DNA from: Annona cherimola
Taxonomy: Eukaryota > Streptophyta > Magnoliopsida > Magnoliales > Annonaceae
Assembly (NCBI GenBank): GCA_030490835.1
Contig: CM059972.1
Span: 40,031,452 to 40,095,451 of the forward strand
DNA length: 64,000 nucleotides
Reading direction: 5' to 3'
A program made the translations under genes and the position numbers. Under the pieces are notes generated by a model. It saw only the letters and a list, made by a program, of their open reading frames with translations. It was not told the DNA's origin and made no database searches. Positions 34,670 to 45,477 of the stretch are shown here, piece by piece. Numbering within the stretch: the stretch's first letter is position 1; the number at the start of each line of letters is the position of its first letter.

Positions 34670-35926
34670 ATGGTGGAGACAAGGTCAGGATTAAGGAGAA
34701 ATAAAGGAAAAGATATGGCTACAGAGATTCCAAGCCAACATGAAGTTGGCAAGTCTAGTCGGCCTAAGAAAGGAAGGCCGGTGACACAAGGACCCAATCA
34801 AAGGAATCAACAAAGAAGAACTGATGAAAGCCCTGAAAGAAATATAAAAGAGGAAACTGAGTCAAGACAGGCTAGACTCATAAAGGAAAGGGTGGTTGCA
34901 GCAGTAAAAGAAGCGATGCAACAAGCCACTAGGGACTGGGCGGCACAAATTGCCGACATTATTGAAGGACTATGGGAAAGAACCCAACAAGCTTAGTTGG
35001 GTGGTATAGAAAGGTAAAGACCTGCTCCAATGGCTGACCCCATTTCCACACCGTCACCACTAAGGGATGAAAATCAGCTAATGGAAGCTGATAGGAGAGC
35101 CATCAAAGCATTTCTAGCACAATGACCCCCGAAGTTTTTTGGAGAACCCGACCCAGTGCAAGTAGAACAGTGGATGATAGAGATCAAGAAATTATTCAGG
35201 ATATCTCCGTGCAATGACCGTCAAAAGGTATTGTGTGCTACTCATTTATTAGCGAAAGATGCACACGAATGGTGGGAGACAATGTTGATTACAATGCCAC
35301 GACCGGAAGCAGTGTCTTGGCAAACATTTGTTGAAGTTTAACAAAGAATACCTCCCCGTTGGATTACAGAGTCAAAAAGTGATAGAGTTTGAAAAACTTT
35401 ATCAATGGAGGATGATAATCACCGAGTACGCCACAAAATTCAATGCTCTGGTCAGATATGTGCCTTGGATCGCAAATGTGCTAGGAAATAAGGCACAGAG
35501 ATTCCAACAAGGATTAAGGCCATATCTCCGGGAAAGTCTTGCCCCTCTGCTGATTAAGGATTATGCTTCAAGCCTCGAGAGAGCAAAGGCATTGGAAATT
35601 GATTCTTTAAAAACACAAGAGCTGAAATTGGGCTCAAGAATGTTCAGCACGGGTCCCAAGGAAACAAAAATCGGGAAGGAAAAGGCTAGAAAAGGAAATG
35701 TGAGAAAGGGAAAAGGAATCCCAAAGAAGAAAAGCTCGCCGCTATGTAGAAAATGTCAAAAGCGACATGCAGGCGAGTGTTTAAAGGGCTCGAACCGGTG
35801 CTACCAATGTGGGCAAACGGGTCATATCACCAAGGAGTGCAGGACGGGAGAAGCAAAAGTCGTTAAATGTTATATATGTTATCAGACAGGTCACATTGCC
35901 CCGAATTGCCCAAATAAGGTGTAGAC
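34670..35926 (+). pseudogene. gag: gag, element 2
   Basis: Starts MVETRSGLRRNKGKD. Contains a basic N-terminal segment, the gag capsid domain (PPKFFGEPDPVQVEQWMIEI, VTYATKF-like block) and three zinc motifs: CRKCQKRHAGEC, CYQCGQTGHITKEC and CYICYQTGHIAPNC. It ends NKV then TAG at 35924-35926, where copy 1 reads through. Breaks: TAG at 34994, TAA near 35014, TGA near 35123, and a 2-bp loss near 35336 that shifts the frame. The uncut third knuckle here proves the insertion point of the 13926 solo LTR in element 1. Confidence 0.9.
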
Positions 35927-36715
35927 ATCGCAAGGACGTGGAAGACCTGCTCAGATCAGAATACTTGGAGCAAAAAATAAGCAGGGAACTTCTACGAACT
36001 CGGTATACGTGCATGCCTTGACCCGGACGGAATCTTAAAAACAAGAGGAAAAGGTGGTCACAGGTACGGTTTATATTTTAGAAAATTTGGTTGTAGCCTT
36101 GTTTGATTCAGGTGCTAGCCATTGATTCAAAGCATGTCAGTATATGACCACCCATGCACTACCAGTAGAAGAGACTAATCAGATAATTCATGTAGAATTC
36201 CCTGTTTATAGGTTAGCCAGTTCTAGCCAAGTATGTAAAGCACGCCCAATTAGGATAAGATCGCTGATTCTAGAAGACGATTTGATCCTATTGCCTATGA
36301 CTGAATTCGATGTGATACTGGGTATGGATTGACTAAGTCAATAGGGAGCTACCATAGATTGTATGAATAAGAAGGTGCAATTTAAAGCAACTCCAGGAAA
36401 GGAGATAGCCATTGGGAAGTTAAGGCAACCTGAAAATTTAAATATATTGATATCATCTATGAAAGTCGTCAGGATGATCCGACAAAAATGTCAAGTATAT
36501 CCGGTGTCAGTAAATATAGAGAAAAGCACGGAGGTAGAAATTAATCAGATACCGGTGGTTAGAGAATTTCCTGACATGCTTTCTAAGGAGTTAACCACAT
36601 TGCCTCCACAACGGGAAACGGATATGACTATAGATGTTATGTCGGGTACAACCCCAATATCTAAAACTCCATACAGAATGGCGCCAGCCGAAATGAATGA
36701 ACTAAGGACTCAAAT
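35927..36715 (+). pseudogene. pro: Aspartic protease region, element 2
   Basis: The active-site motif is present as LFDSGASH followed by TGA at about 36124, then FKACQYMTTHAL. DVILGMD is followed by TGA and a TAG (near 36331 and 36343), then GATIDCMNKKVQ. The linker TTPISKTPYRMAPAEMNEL is intact up to TAG near 36717. Compared with element 1 the catalytic Asp is kept but the frame is broken right after it. Confidence 0.87.
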
Positions 36716-36719
36716 ATAG

Positions 36720-37300
36720 GAGCTGTTGGATATGGGTTTCATCAGACCAAGTGTGTCATAATGGGGAGCTTCTATATTATTTGTGAGGAAAAAGGATGGA
36801 AGTTTGAGGTTATGTATTGATTACCGGGAGCTAAATAAAGCTACAATAAAAAATAAGTATCCATTGCCCAAGATCGATGATTTATTTAATCAATTGCAAG
36901 GAGCCACAACTTTCTCCAAGATTGATTTGCAGTCAGGGTATCATCAATTGAGGATAAGTCCTGTTGATGTTCATAAGACAGCTTTTCAAACCAGGTATGG
37001 ACATTATGAGTTTTTGGTAATGTCTTTCAGACTCACTAATGCCCCTGCTGTATTCATGGATATGATGAATAAAGTTTTTCAGGACTATCTTGGTCAATTT
37101 GTGGTTGTATTTATCGACGATGTCCTGATCTACTCAAAAACGGAGAAAGAACATGAAAATCATTTACGAAAAGTTTTGGAAAGATTGAGAAAAGAAAATT
37201 ATATGCCAAATTGAAGAAATGTGATTTTTAGTTGAAACAAATAGGATTTCTTGGGCATATAATATCAGAAAGAGGTATTCAAGTTGATCCTTAGAAGATT
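36720..37300 (+). pseudogene. Reverse transcriptase, element 2
   Basis: A largely open [54 protein letters not shown] and [15 protein letters not shown]. The catalytic motif [11 protein letters not shown] is intact, unlike element 1. Breaks: TAA at 36760 (V-S-stop-W-G), a 1-bp loss near 37195 giving a premature end after ENYMPN, TAG near 37230 and TAG near 37292. SFRLTNAP has Arg where Gly is usual. Confidence 0.92.
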
Positions 37301-38551
37301 AAAGCAGTGTTGAAATGGCCAAGGCCAACAACCATTACAAAAATTCAAAGTTTTCTAGGGTTGGCCGGTTATTATAGAAGATTTGTTGAAGGATTTTCAC
37401 AACTATCAGCCCCGTTAACAAGGTTGACTCGTAAAGGAGTCAGGTATGTATGGTCTGAAGAATGTGAGCGCAGTTTTCAAGAATTGAAACAGCAGTTGGT
37501 AAAAGCACCCATCCTAACCCTACCAGAAGGAAATGAAGGATTTATGGTCTACAGTGATGCTTCAAGAAAAGGATTAGGGTGTGTACTAATGCAAAGAGGA
37601 AAAGTGATAGCCTATGCATCGCAACAGCTAAAGCCCAATGAGGTATGCTACCCCACACATGATTTAAAATTAGCGGTTGTGGTGTTTTCCTTGAAAATAT
37701 GGAGACACTACCTATATAGTGCAAGATGTGAGATTTATACAGATCACAAGAGTCTTAAATATATTTTCACTCAGAAGGAGTTGAACATGAGACAAAGGAG
37801 GTGGCTCGAGTTATTGAAAGACTACGATTTGGAAATTTTATACCATCCAGGTAAGGCAAATGTGGTAGCTGATGCATTGAGCAGAAATGTGAGCTTAGCC
37901 CATCTTATCACTAATGAGGAAGGACTACTTCAGGAGATAAGACAAGAACTGATTGTATGTCCACCTGGAGTTCAAACAAGATTATCACAACTATGCATAC
38001 AATCATCACTTTTTGAACAAATCAAGACTGCACAGCAAAAGGATACTGACCTACATACATATGTAGAGAAGATGAAGAAAAAGGGGTTGTCTGAATTTGC
38101 TATTGATGAGCAAGGTATGTATAGGTATAAGGGTCGCCTTTGCATACCTAGTATAGTTGAGTTAAAGGAACAGATCCTTAAAGAGGCTCAATTTTTGCCC
38201 TTTTCTATTCACCTAGGAAGTACTAAAATGTATCAGGATTTCAAGAAAGCATATTGGTGGAATAATATGAAAAGGGAGATCGTTGAATACGTGGCTAAGT
38301 GCTTAACTTGCCAACGGGTGAAAGTAGATCACCAAAGAGTGTTTGAAAAATTACAGTCCTTAGAAATTCCTGAATGGAAGTGGGACGACATCACTGTGGA
38401 TTTTATTGAAGGTTTACATAAGACCCAAGCAAGTAATGATTTCATATGGGTAATAGTGGACAGACTATCAAAAGTTGCTCACTTCATACCTATAAAAAGG
38501 ACTTATACAGCAGAAAGGCTAGCCAAGGTATATTACAAGGAGATCGTATGA
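37301..38551 (+). pseudogene. RT connection, RNase H and integrase N-half, element 2
   Basis: A single open stretch of about 414 codons, the longest in the window. Order: RT connection ([18 protein letters not shown]), RNase H with [14 protein letters not shown] and [11 protein letters not shown] intact but DLKLAVVVF with Lys in place of the catalytic Glu, the [13 protein letters not shown] end block, integrase zinc domain ([15 protein letters not shown]), and the core start [11 protein letters not shown] with first catalytic Asp. It stops at TGA 38549-38551 after YYKEIV. Recent activity of the lineage is suggested by the length of the frame. Confidence 0.92.
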
Positions 38552-38950
38552 CTCTATGGAGTGCCGAAGTCAATTGTTTCGGATCGGGATGCGACGTTTA
38601 TGTCAAGATTTTGAAAGAGCTTACATGAAACTTTAGGCACTCAACTTAAGTTCAGTACAACTTTACATCCTCAAACAGATGGACAAACGCAGCAGGTGAA
38701 TCAAATAATTGAAGATATGCTCTGTACGTGCACCTTGGAATTTGGAGGATCATGGGATGAGTATATATCGATTTTGGAGTTTGCATACAATAATAGCTAC
38801 CAAGCTAGTATCCAAATGGCTCCATTTGAAGCATTGTATGGTCGGCGATGTCGAAAGCCGTTGAATTGGGATGAAGTTGGAGAGAAAAGATTAGCCCTAG
38901 ATTTGTCTCAACGAATGACAGACAAGGTATGAACTATTCGCCAGTGTATA
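38552..38950 (+). pseudogene. Integrase core, second half, element 2
   Basis: [20 protein letters not shown] keeps the second catalytic Asp. TGA for Trp follows near 38613. HPQTDGQTQQVNQIIEDML has Gln in place of the catalytic Glu. Then WDEYISILEFAYNNSYQASI, APFEALYGRRCRKPLNWDEV, and a TGA near 38930. In element 1 the copia-like LTR interrupts the APFEALYG site. Confidence 0.9.
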
Positions 38951-39386
38951 CTCACAGCCCAAAAGTCTGCAAAAGAGTTACACAGATTGTAAAAGAAGGG
39001 ATTTGAATATCCAAGTCGGCGAACATGTGTTCATAAAGGTCACGTCATTCAAGGGAGTTACAAGATTTGGGAAAAGAGGAAAGCGGAATCCCAGGTATAT
39101 TGGATCATTTGAGGTTTTAGAGAAGATTGAAAAATTAGCATATAGAGTAGCCTTACCCCCAGCGTTAGCCTTAGTCCATAACGTATTTCATATTTCTATG
39201 CTTAGGAAATACGTTTCGGACCCGACCCATATATTAGTGGTGGAAAACTTGCCGATTCAAGATTATCTGAATTATGAAGATAGACCAGTTAGAATCTTGG
39301 ATCTGAAGGTACAAAAGCTTCAGAATCGAGAAATCGAGTACGTGAAGGTACAATGGAACCGGTACTCCAAAAATGAAGCCACTTGG
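38951..39386 (+). pseudogene. Integrase C-terminus and chromodomain-like tail, truncated, element 2
   Basis: VGEHVFIKVTSFKGVTRFGK, NPRYIGSFEVLEKI and LVHNVFHISMLRKYVSDP are followed by the tail (PVRILDLKVQKLQNREIEYV, VQWNRYSKNEATW). After EATW the sequence jumps into LTR C at 39386/39387, deleting the rest of the tail, the polypurine tract and the LTR start. The frame then runs on meaninglessly into LTR sequence. Confidence 0.9.
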
Positions 39387-41183
39387 ATAATTATCAAGTT
39401 AAGTGAAAAAAATACTAGAAAATTCATAACTAAACGCCTATAAGGCGGATTCAAGTAAAATTTGACAGGGAAGCTGATGTTAATGGGTTTCATCTTATGG
39501 GATTATTGAGTTATGAAAATCCTTGATGAAATTAGGGTGATGATTAATTGATCATAGTTTAACTTCAACTGTTAAGTTGAAACGACTATAACTTGAGCTA
39601 GAAAAATTGGATTGAGATGAAATTTGAAACGGTTGAATGAAATTAAGAGATCAAAATTTTGGAAGGTTTAGATTAAGCTAATTATTTTGAAAAAATACCT
39701 GAATTAGAAAAGGTGCATATAGTTGACTTTTACACCTTAAAAGTACCATGCATTAATGGCATGGAGTACATGGATTGAAAGCAGATTTTATTGGCCAAAA
39801 TAGGTGTCCAATGCAGCTTAAAACCTGGATATTTTATGAATTATTGTAAAATGCAAAAATCCATGCATTATCCCTACTCTAACGTGCATATTTAAGAGCC
39901 TAGAGGTGAGCTCAAAGGAGCATAGGAGAGGTGGCAATGCATGGACGTCAACATGGCTGCTGCTGGATTTTTTTAATTTTTTTTATTTTATAATTTATAT
40001 ACTTAAATAGATGACATGTAGGGACATATAAATGTGCATTTATTCATGTGAAAAATCCCTGCAAAAATCGTTAATAGCAGTTGCACATTGAATGACGAAA
40101 TGGTGGACAGCATGAGTCATGCATATGGACGTGTAGAGGTGTTGCTGCTACAATTTTTGTTGATTTTTTATGCCAAATTAATGGTTAAACTAATTGCTAA
40201 TTAATTTTATAAATTACCCTTAAATGAATTCAAAGTGATGTATATGACCCGATTTTTCCATTTTTATGTTAAAATGGTATGGAAATAAGATTAAATTGTT
40301 TATGAAAGTTATGTAGGGTAAAATACCCTAGAATTAGGCTACTATGGACGCCCAAAAGGATTTGGGAAGATAAGCCCCAAATCTTATTTTATGAATTTTA
40401 TGAAAAGATGTCTAAATGGGGTGAAAACGGTGCCCGAAATAGGGTAGTAAGTTGCTGTTTTGAGAAGAGTTAAATTATGGATGCTAAGTATGTTTTAATA
40501 CCCTAGATTTGGATTAGGAAAAGTTGTATTAATTGCTGAAAATTCGGAATTATAAAACTGTTTAGCGTTAAGTATTGAAAAACACGTTAAACGTGTGAAA
40601 AATGGGTTCCAAAGTTGCTATTTTGGAAACCTACGATTAGTTGATTAAAATTCCATAAAAATATCCTAAATAAAGTGGTAATTAAGGATTATTATCATGC
40701 AGAAATATGGACAAAGTCGATGACTTGGAAAATTTTATGAAATGCATCTTATACGTGTTGTTAAATGGGTATATGTGAATGGATGAACATGCATAAATGA
40801 TAAATGACATATGTAATTTGATTGTATAAAAATGCTTGAAAATATGATAAAATGGTGTATGGGAGGTAATGAATCTTCAAATGATAATTATTGGATGATT
40901 ATTATGTAAATGAATGGTTACCCTACTTATGGGATTGAACATGTTATGTAATAGCCGATGAAATGTACAAATATGTGTTATTTATGCCTAACGACTTGAG
41001 AAGTCAAATGAATCATGTATGTTAATGAAAATGAGTTGGAAAACTAAGTTGAATGCAAGAAAAAGAAATATATGAATGTTATATCATTCTCATGTAGGCA
41101 AGGGCAAAGAAAAGGCGGATTCAAAAAGCTAACGTGAGACAGGTAAGCAAGAAAATTTTCTAAATGATTTTGGTTTTCATTAT

Positions 41184-42493
41184 TGTTGGTCCCGAGTTAA
41201 TGGAAAAATCCAAGAGGGGAGGGGTGAATTGGGTTCTTAAAAAATTCTTTGGTAAATTAAAACTTAACCACTTATAATTTCAATCCCCTTGATGAAACGT
41301 GATATGAGATAGAATGAGAGGGTGCAAATGGAATATAAAAATGTAAACAATCAAACCAAACAAGAGACAACGATATATAGTGGTTCGGGCAACCTTCCCT
41401 ACTCCACTCTTCCAAGCACACACCCGTTGTGTCTTGGGTTCCACTATTGTATTCTCAATACAATCTAGAGCACCCGCTCTCTTCTAGATTCTAGCTCTAG
41501 GGGGCATATACAATAATCACTTGTTGGTGAGACCAACTCCAACCAACCAAGTCCAAACGATTGGTGAGACAAACTCCAACCAATCAAGCAAAACCCGTTA
41601 GTGAGACAAACTCAAACCAACCCTCTATTTTGCTTCTTCTTGAATTCGATCTCCAATACCGATCCAAGGCAACAACACCAAACAAAATAAACAAAAGAGA
41701 GATTACACTTTACAACGTGTATTCGATAAGCTCCGGAAGCTCCTTGTCTTGTGGAGATGATAATCTTTGAAGCACACTTGAGAAGTTGTAGCACTTGAAG
41801 CTTCAATAGTTATTCAAATAACTTCAACACATTTGAATATTAGAAGATGGAAGCCCAACATGTGTTTTCCTCTTTCTTTCCTCCTTCTCTCTACTCTCCA
41901 CGTTCATTCTTCAATGGTATATATATAGAGGAAAAAAGGTTCTAGCCGTTTGAGTGGAGGTTCACGCGCATCTAGAGCTCCAACGTTCGGATTTTCGACC
42001 GTTACGAGTTGAAGTCGCAAGTGGAGTCGACTTCGGATGAGTGGAGTCGACTTTGGATGGGTGAAGTCGACTTGGGGTGCGACTTCGTTTTGTAAAAGCT
42101 CACCGTCAACACTCTGTCCAAAATTCTGGCCTTGAAGTCGCAGATGAAGTCGACTTGGGCTGAGTGAAGTCGACTTCGGATTTGTGAAGTCGACTTGGGA
42201 TGAGACTTCACTTTGTTGTATGTCCGAAGTTGCAGGCGAAGTCGACTTGGGTCTGGGACTTCACCCAAGTCGCAAGTGAAGTCGACTTGGCTATGGGACT
42301 TCACTTTGCTGGACTTGCAATTCATGATCTTGAGATCTTGAAACTTAAATTATTTCTCTTTTTCATTTGCATACATATAATTTTAGATAAAATATCTGAG
42401 AACACTTAGACAAAATTATTAGATCCTTTTTAATGATATTTCAATTATTCGTTAATCATCAAAATCAAATTATAAACAAGCATATTTCCAACA
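41184..42493 (+). mobile_element. Solo LTR, copia-type, 1.3 kb
   Basis: Begins TGTTGGTCCCGAGTTAATG and ends TTTCCAACA, so TGTTGG and CCAACA are perfect inverted termini. Duplication ATTAT at 41179-41183 and 42494-42498. AAGAGGGGAGGGGTGAATTG near the start is a string I associate with plant copia LTRs of the SIRE/Maximus type; that placement is from memory and not proven. TATATATAGAGG near 41920 is a TATA candidate, with AAGTCGACTT repeats just downstream. Related minus copies are at 60990-62660 and from 63878. Confidence 0.85.
42010..42300 (+). repeat. Array of AAGTCGACTT palindromes in the copia-type LTR
   Basis: About eight copies of GAAGTCGACTTNGG spaced 20-60 bp, grouped with GTGAAGTC and GGGACTTCAC flanks. 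AAGTCGACTT is a perfect palindrome. The related LTR at 60990-62660 has the same motif near 61130-61440 and 61780-61960. Confidence 0.85.
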
Positions 42494-43508
42494 ATTATAA
42501 GATTTTTAAGGATGGTCATTCCTTGTCTATATGCGTATTGAAATGTTATTTCTATTGAAATAAATGATTGCTTACTGTTTCGTAATTATGCATGAAATGT
42601 GATGAAACATGAATTTATACGATGTTTCATTGAAATGATGTTTAAAAAGAGATGGTGCAAAGAATTCTCTTCATGAGAATGACAAGTTCCATGTGTAAGT
42701 GGTATATAATGTCGGGGTAACTAAAAGACATGCATGGAATGAAAATCAAGTAGGCTAGTCGAGGTAGTAAGTGGACAAGGAGTCCCCCTTGACGTTGCCA
42801 AGTCGGACGGTCCGGCGCTAAGGATGGAAAGGATCATGTAATGAAAAAATGTTCCCCGTGCTAGCATACCCTCACAGGAAGGATAATGTCATGATGCATT
42901 TGCACATCCAATTATGTATGAAAAGTTTATGAAAGTTTTATAAAAAGGGTTTCTACTCCGCAGGTAGTTGATCACTTGCTAAGTGTCTCTACTGAATTGA
43001 GAAAAATGCTTTTAAACAATGTTGTCTTCAACATGATTTGCCTGAAAAATATACGCTTTCTTATTGAGTTTCGACTCATGTTTTCGTTTTCCAAACCATA
43101 GACAGGTGAAAGAAGAGACCTGGCAAAGGAGCAAGAGCAGATCATTAAAGAAATGGAAAAATGATAGTAGTCTGATGTCATGAAAAACTTATGTTAAATG
43201 GTTGTAAATTACCTTGATATTTTAAGTTGACAACTATGAATGATACATGCTGTGACATCTGATTTATGTGAAAAGTGAAATGTTTCTTGAACATCATGCT
43301 TAGCTATGTATTGGTTTGGATGGAAATGACCTAGATATGCATGGGGTGAGAAATATGAAGAAATAAACCCCTATAAGAATATATTTAATTGGATAAATAT
43401 CTGTTAAAACCCGCCATGTGATAGGGCAACAATTCTGATCACGTTTACCAATCAATAACGATCCCGAGGTAAGGCTCAGGATGTGACGCTCGGATTTGGG
43501 GCACCACA

Positions 43509-43706
43509 GTTGGGATTAAGTGAGGTTTTCCAAAATGTCACTTTATTGGCAAATATTGAGATGATATGAACTTGTTTTATCAAGATAATTTCAAGATTGC
43601 TTACATGATAAGCAATCAAACTCTCAAGAATGTTGATTTCATTTCAAATGTGGAAATAATTTGATAATGTTTATATAGATGGTTTTAGAAATGCTTACAG
43701 AGTAAG
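43509..43706. other. Unassigned 198-bp spacer between compound element and element 3
   Basis: No gene or clear repeat. It contains ATTGCTTACATGATAAGCAAT, an inverted repeat like those in gypsy LTR introns, so it may be a scrap of an LTR. Its first five bases GTTGG follow LTR C and its last five, GTAAG, would be the target duplication of element 3. Confidence 0.4.
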
Positions 43707-45477
43707 TGTGGCACCCCAGCCTGAGCGTCACAACCTTACTCCAAGACCTTATCGATTAGTAAACGTGATTAGGATTGTTGCCCTGTCACACGGTGGGCTT
43801 TATTGGATATTTATTCACTTAAACTTAACTCCTTAGGAGTTTAAATTATTCCATTCGTTTCAATTTCCATCAAATGCCTTTTTAGGTCATTATTCCATTT
43901 GAGAAATACACATATGATATCATAAATTTTCATACTTAATCATAACATGATAATTCATACCTTATCAGTTAACCATAAAAAAAATTTCACCATTCCTAGT
44001 CATAAAATATAACATAATCCTTATATAACATTAAACCACAATTTAATGTCATCATTCATATAACCATACAATCCATAAATTCGTACACAGGTAACTTATA
44101 GAAATTTATATATTCTTGAATCTCCACCTATGCTCCTTACATGGTGCTTCCTTTTAACTGTCTTTAGGATTTAGAAAACAAAATTGTGAGTCAAGACTCA
44201 ATAAGCAAGCTATAAGGTTTTCAGGCAATTCATTTTCATTTAAATATAACTTGAAAAGTCATATTATACCCACTCAAGGGTATATCATAAAAACATGTTT
44301 CTTATACCCGTCTAAGGTATATCATAAACAATGCGATGCATTATTCGAAACCATGACATTCCTTGGATAGAAGCTAGCTACATCCATCTTCATCCTCTCT
44401 CCCAATCCAAGGAGGCACCGCCGACCCAAGGCTTATCTTAGCGACTTCGCTGCACCAAAGGGGGACAATCAGTCCGCTTACACCTTTGAGGTGGACCTCA
44501 TACTTTGTGCACATGCATCTTTCCTAAACATTCCTTGACATGCTAGCATGATTTTTCATTCATAAATCCATGATTCGTCATTTGTCATAAATAATTGCAA
44601 AACAGTAAGCAATTCATTTATCATATTTGAATATCATTTCAATACACATTTATGAAAAGGAATGGTCATCCTTAAACAACTTAGAAAGGATTTAAAACAT
44701 ACATTTGCTAAATCATTCAAACATTTAGAACATCATTTATTAGCATTTGATCATATTTTGATAAATCGAAAGTATTTGGAAAATTTGCTTGCTTACCTCG
44801 TCTTAGCTTTTTGTATCACTTTTATCTTTGCCTTTGCCTATACATAAAAATAGCATTACATTCATAACAATTCATTTGCTTGCATTCACTTAGTTTTCCA
44901 ATCCTATAATCCATTTCATACATAACCAACTTGAATTTTCAAATCGGACATACATACACAACATTCACTTGTGCATCATACCATCCATTCCATATGTCAT
45001 TTTAAACCCACATTTAGGGTAAACACATAATAATCATTCATAATTCAACACATGGGGATTTATATCTCCCATTTATTATTTTTCCTCAATTTTTCATTTT
45101 TCCTACGTCAATGCTCATTTTAAGCACATAATTGACGTCTTAAGCTTCATAAATAAATCTCAACATTTGAGATAATAAAAAATCATCCGTACGGCAATAA
45201 ACTTATGCATTTCATCACATATTCATGCATTTTTGCATTTTAACAATTCCACGTAAGTCATATATCATCCATTCATACATATGTTCAACTTACAACATAT
45301 ATATTATTGTTTCTTAAAATTTCTTAACATAGCAACTTACATCCAATTTCAACATCATTAAACCCTTTAATTAACATATAATTTACGGGTCTAATTTTAA
45401 AATTTTAATCCATTCATCATCGGGTTCCAAAACAGCCATATTAGGACCCGTTTTTCATCCTTTCAACGCCTCTTTCA

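Larger units (their letters stand above)
33283..43508 (+). mobile_element. Ty3/gypsy element 2 (defective), with LTR B as 5' LTR
   Basis: Primer-binding site, ORF1, gag-pol and a truncated LTR C. Its internal region is not interrupted by other elements, which makes it the template for finding breaks in element 1. The 3' end of pol, the polypurine tract and the first 265 bp or so of LTR C are deleted at 39386. The bases after LTR C (GTTGG) do not match TTTCA before LTR A, so the compound did not arise as one clean insertion. Confidence 0.88.
39387..43508 (+). repeat. LTR C, truncated 3' LTR of element 2
   Basis: Joins at a point equal to about 2457 in LTR A, so about 265 bp of the 5' end is missing. 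A second deletion near 40224 removes about 770 bp including TATA box and first donor. A third near 40848 removes about 150 bp. It keeps the mini-exon-like block 41098-41142 with CAG|GTAAGC, the GC-rich module near 42755-42850, GACAG at 43105, U5 donor near 43470 and the terminus GGGGCACCACA. Interrupted by 41184-42493. Confidence 0.9.

Noticed and set aside
2192..43508. Assignment to Ogre/Tat on the basis of long LTRs and an extra 5' ORF
   Set aside because: The integrase tail is chromodomain-like, the primer site is iMet and no Ogre-type intron between protease and RT is seen. Del/Tekay fits better, though no tree was built.
43509..43706. Right target duplication for the compound element
   Set aside because: GTTGG after LTR C does not match TTTCA before LTR A, so no duplication can be claimed.
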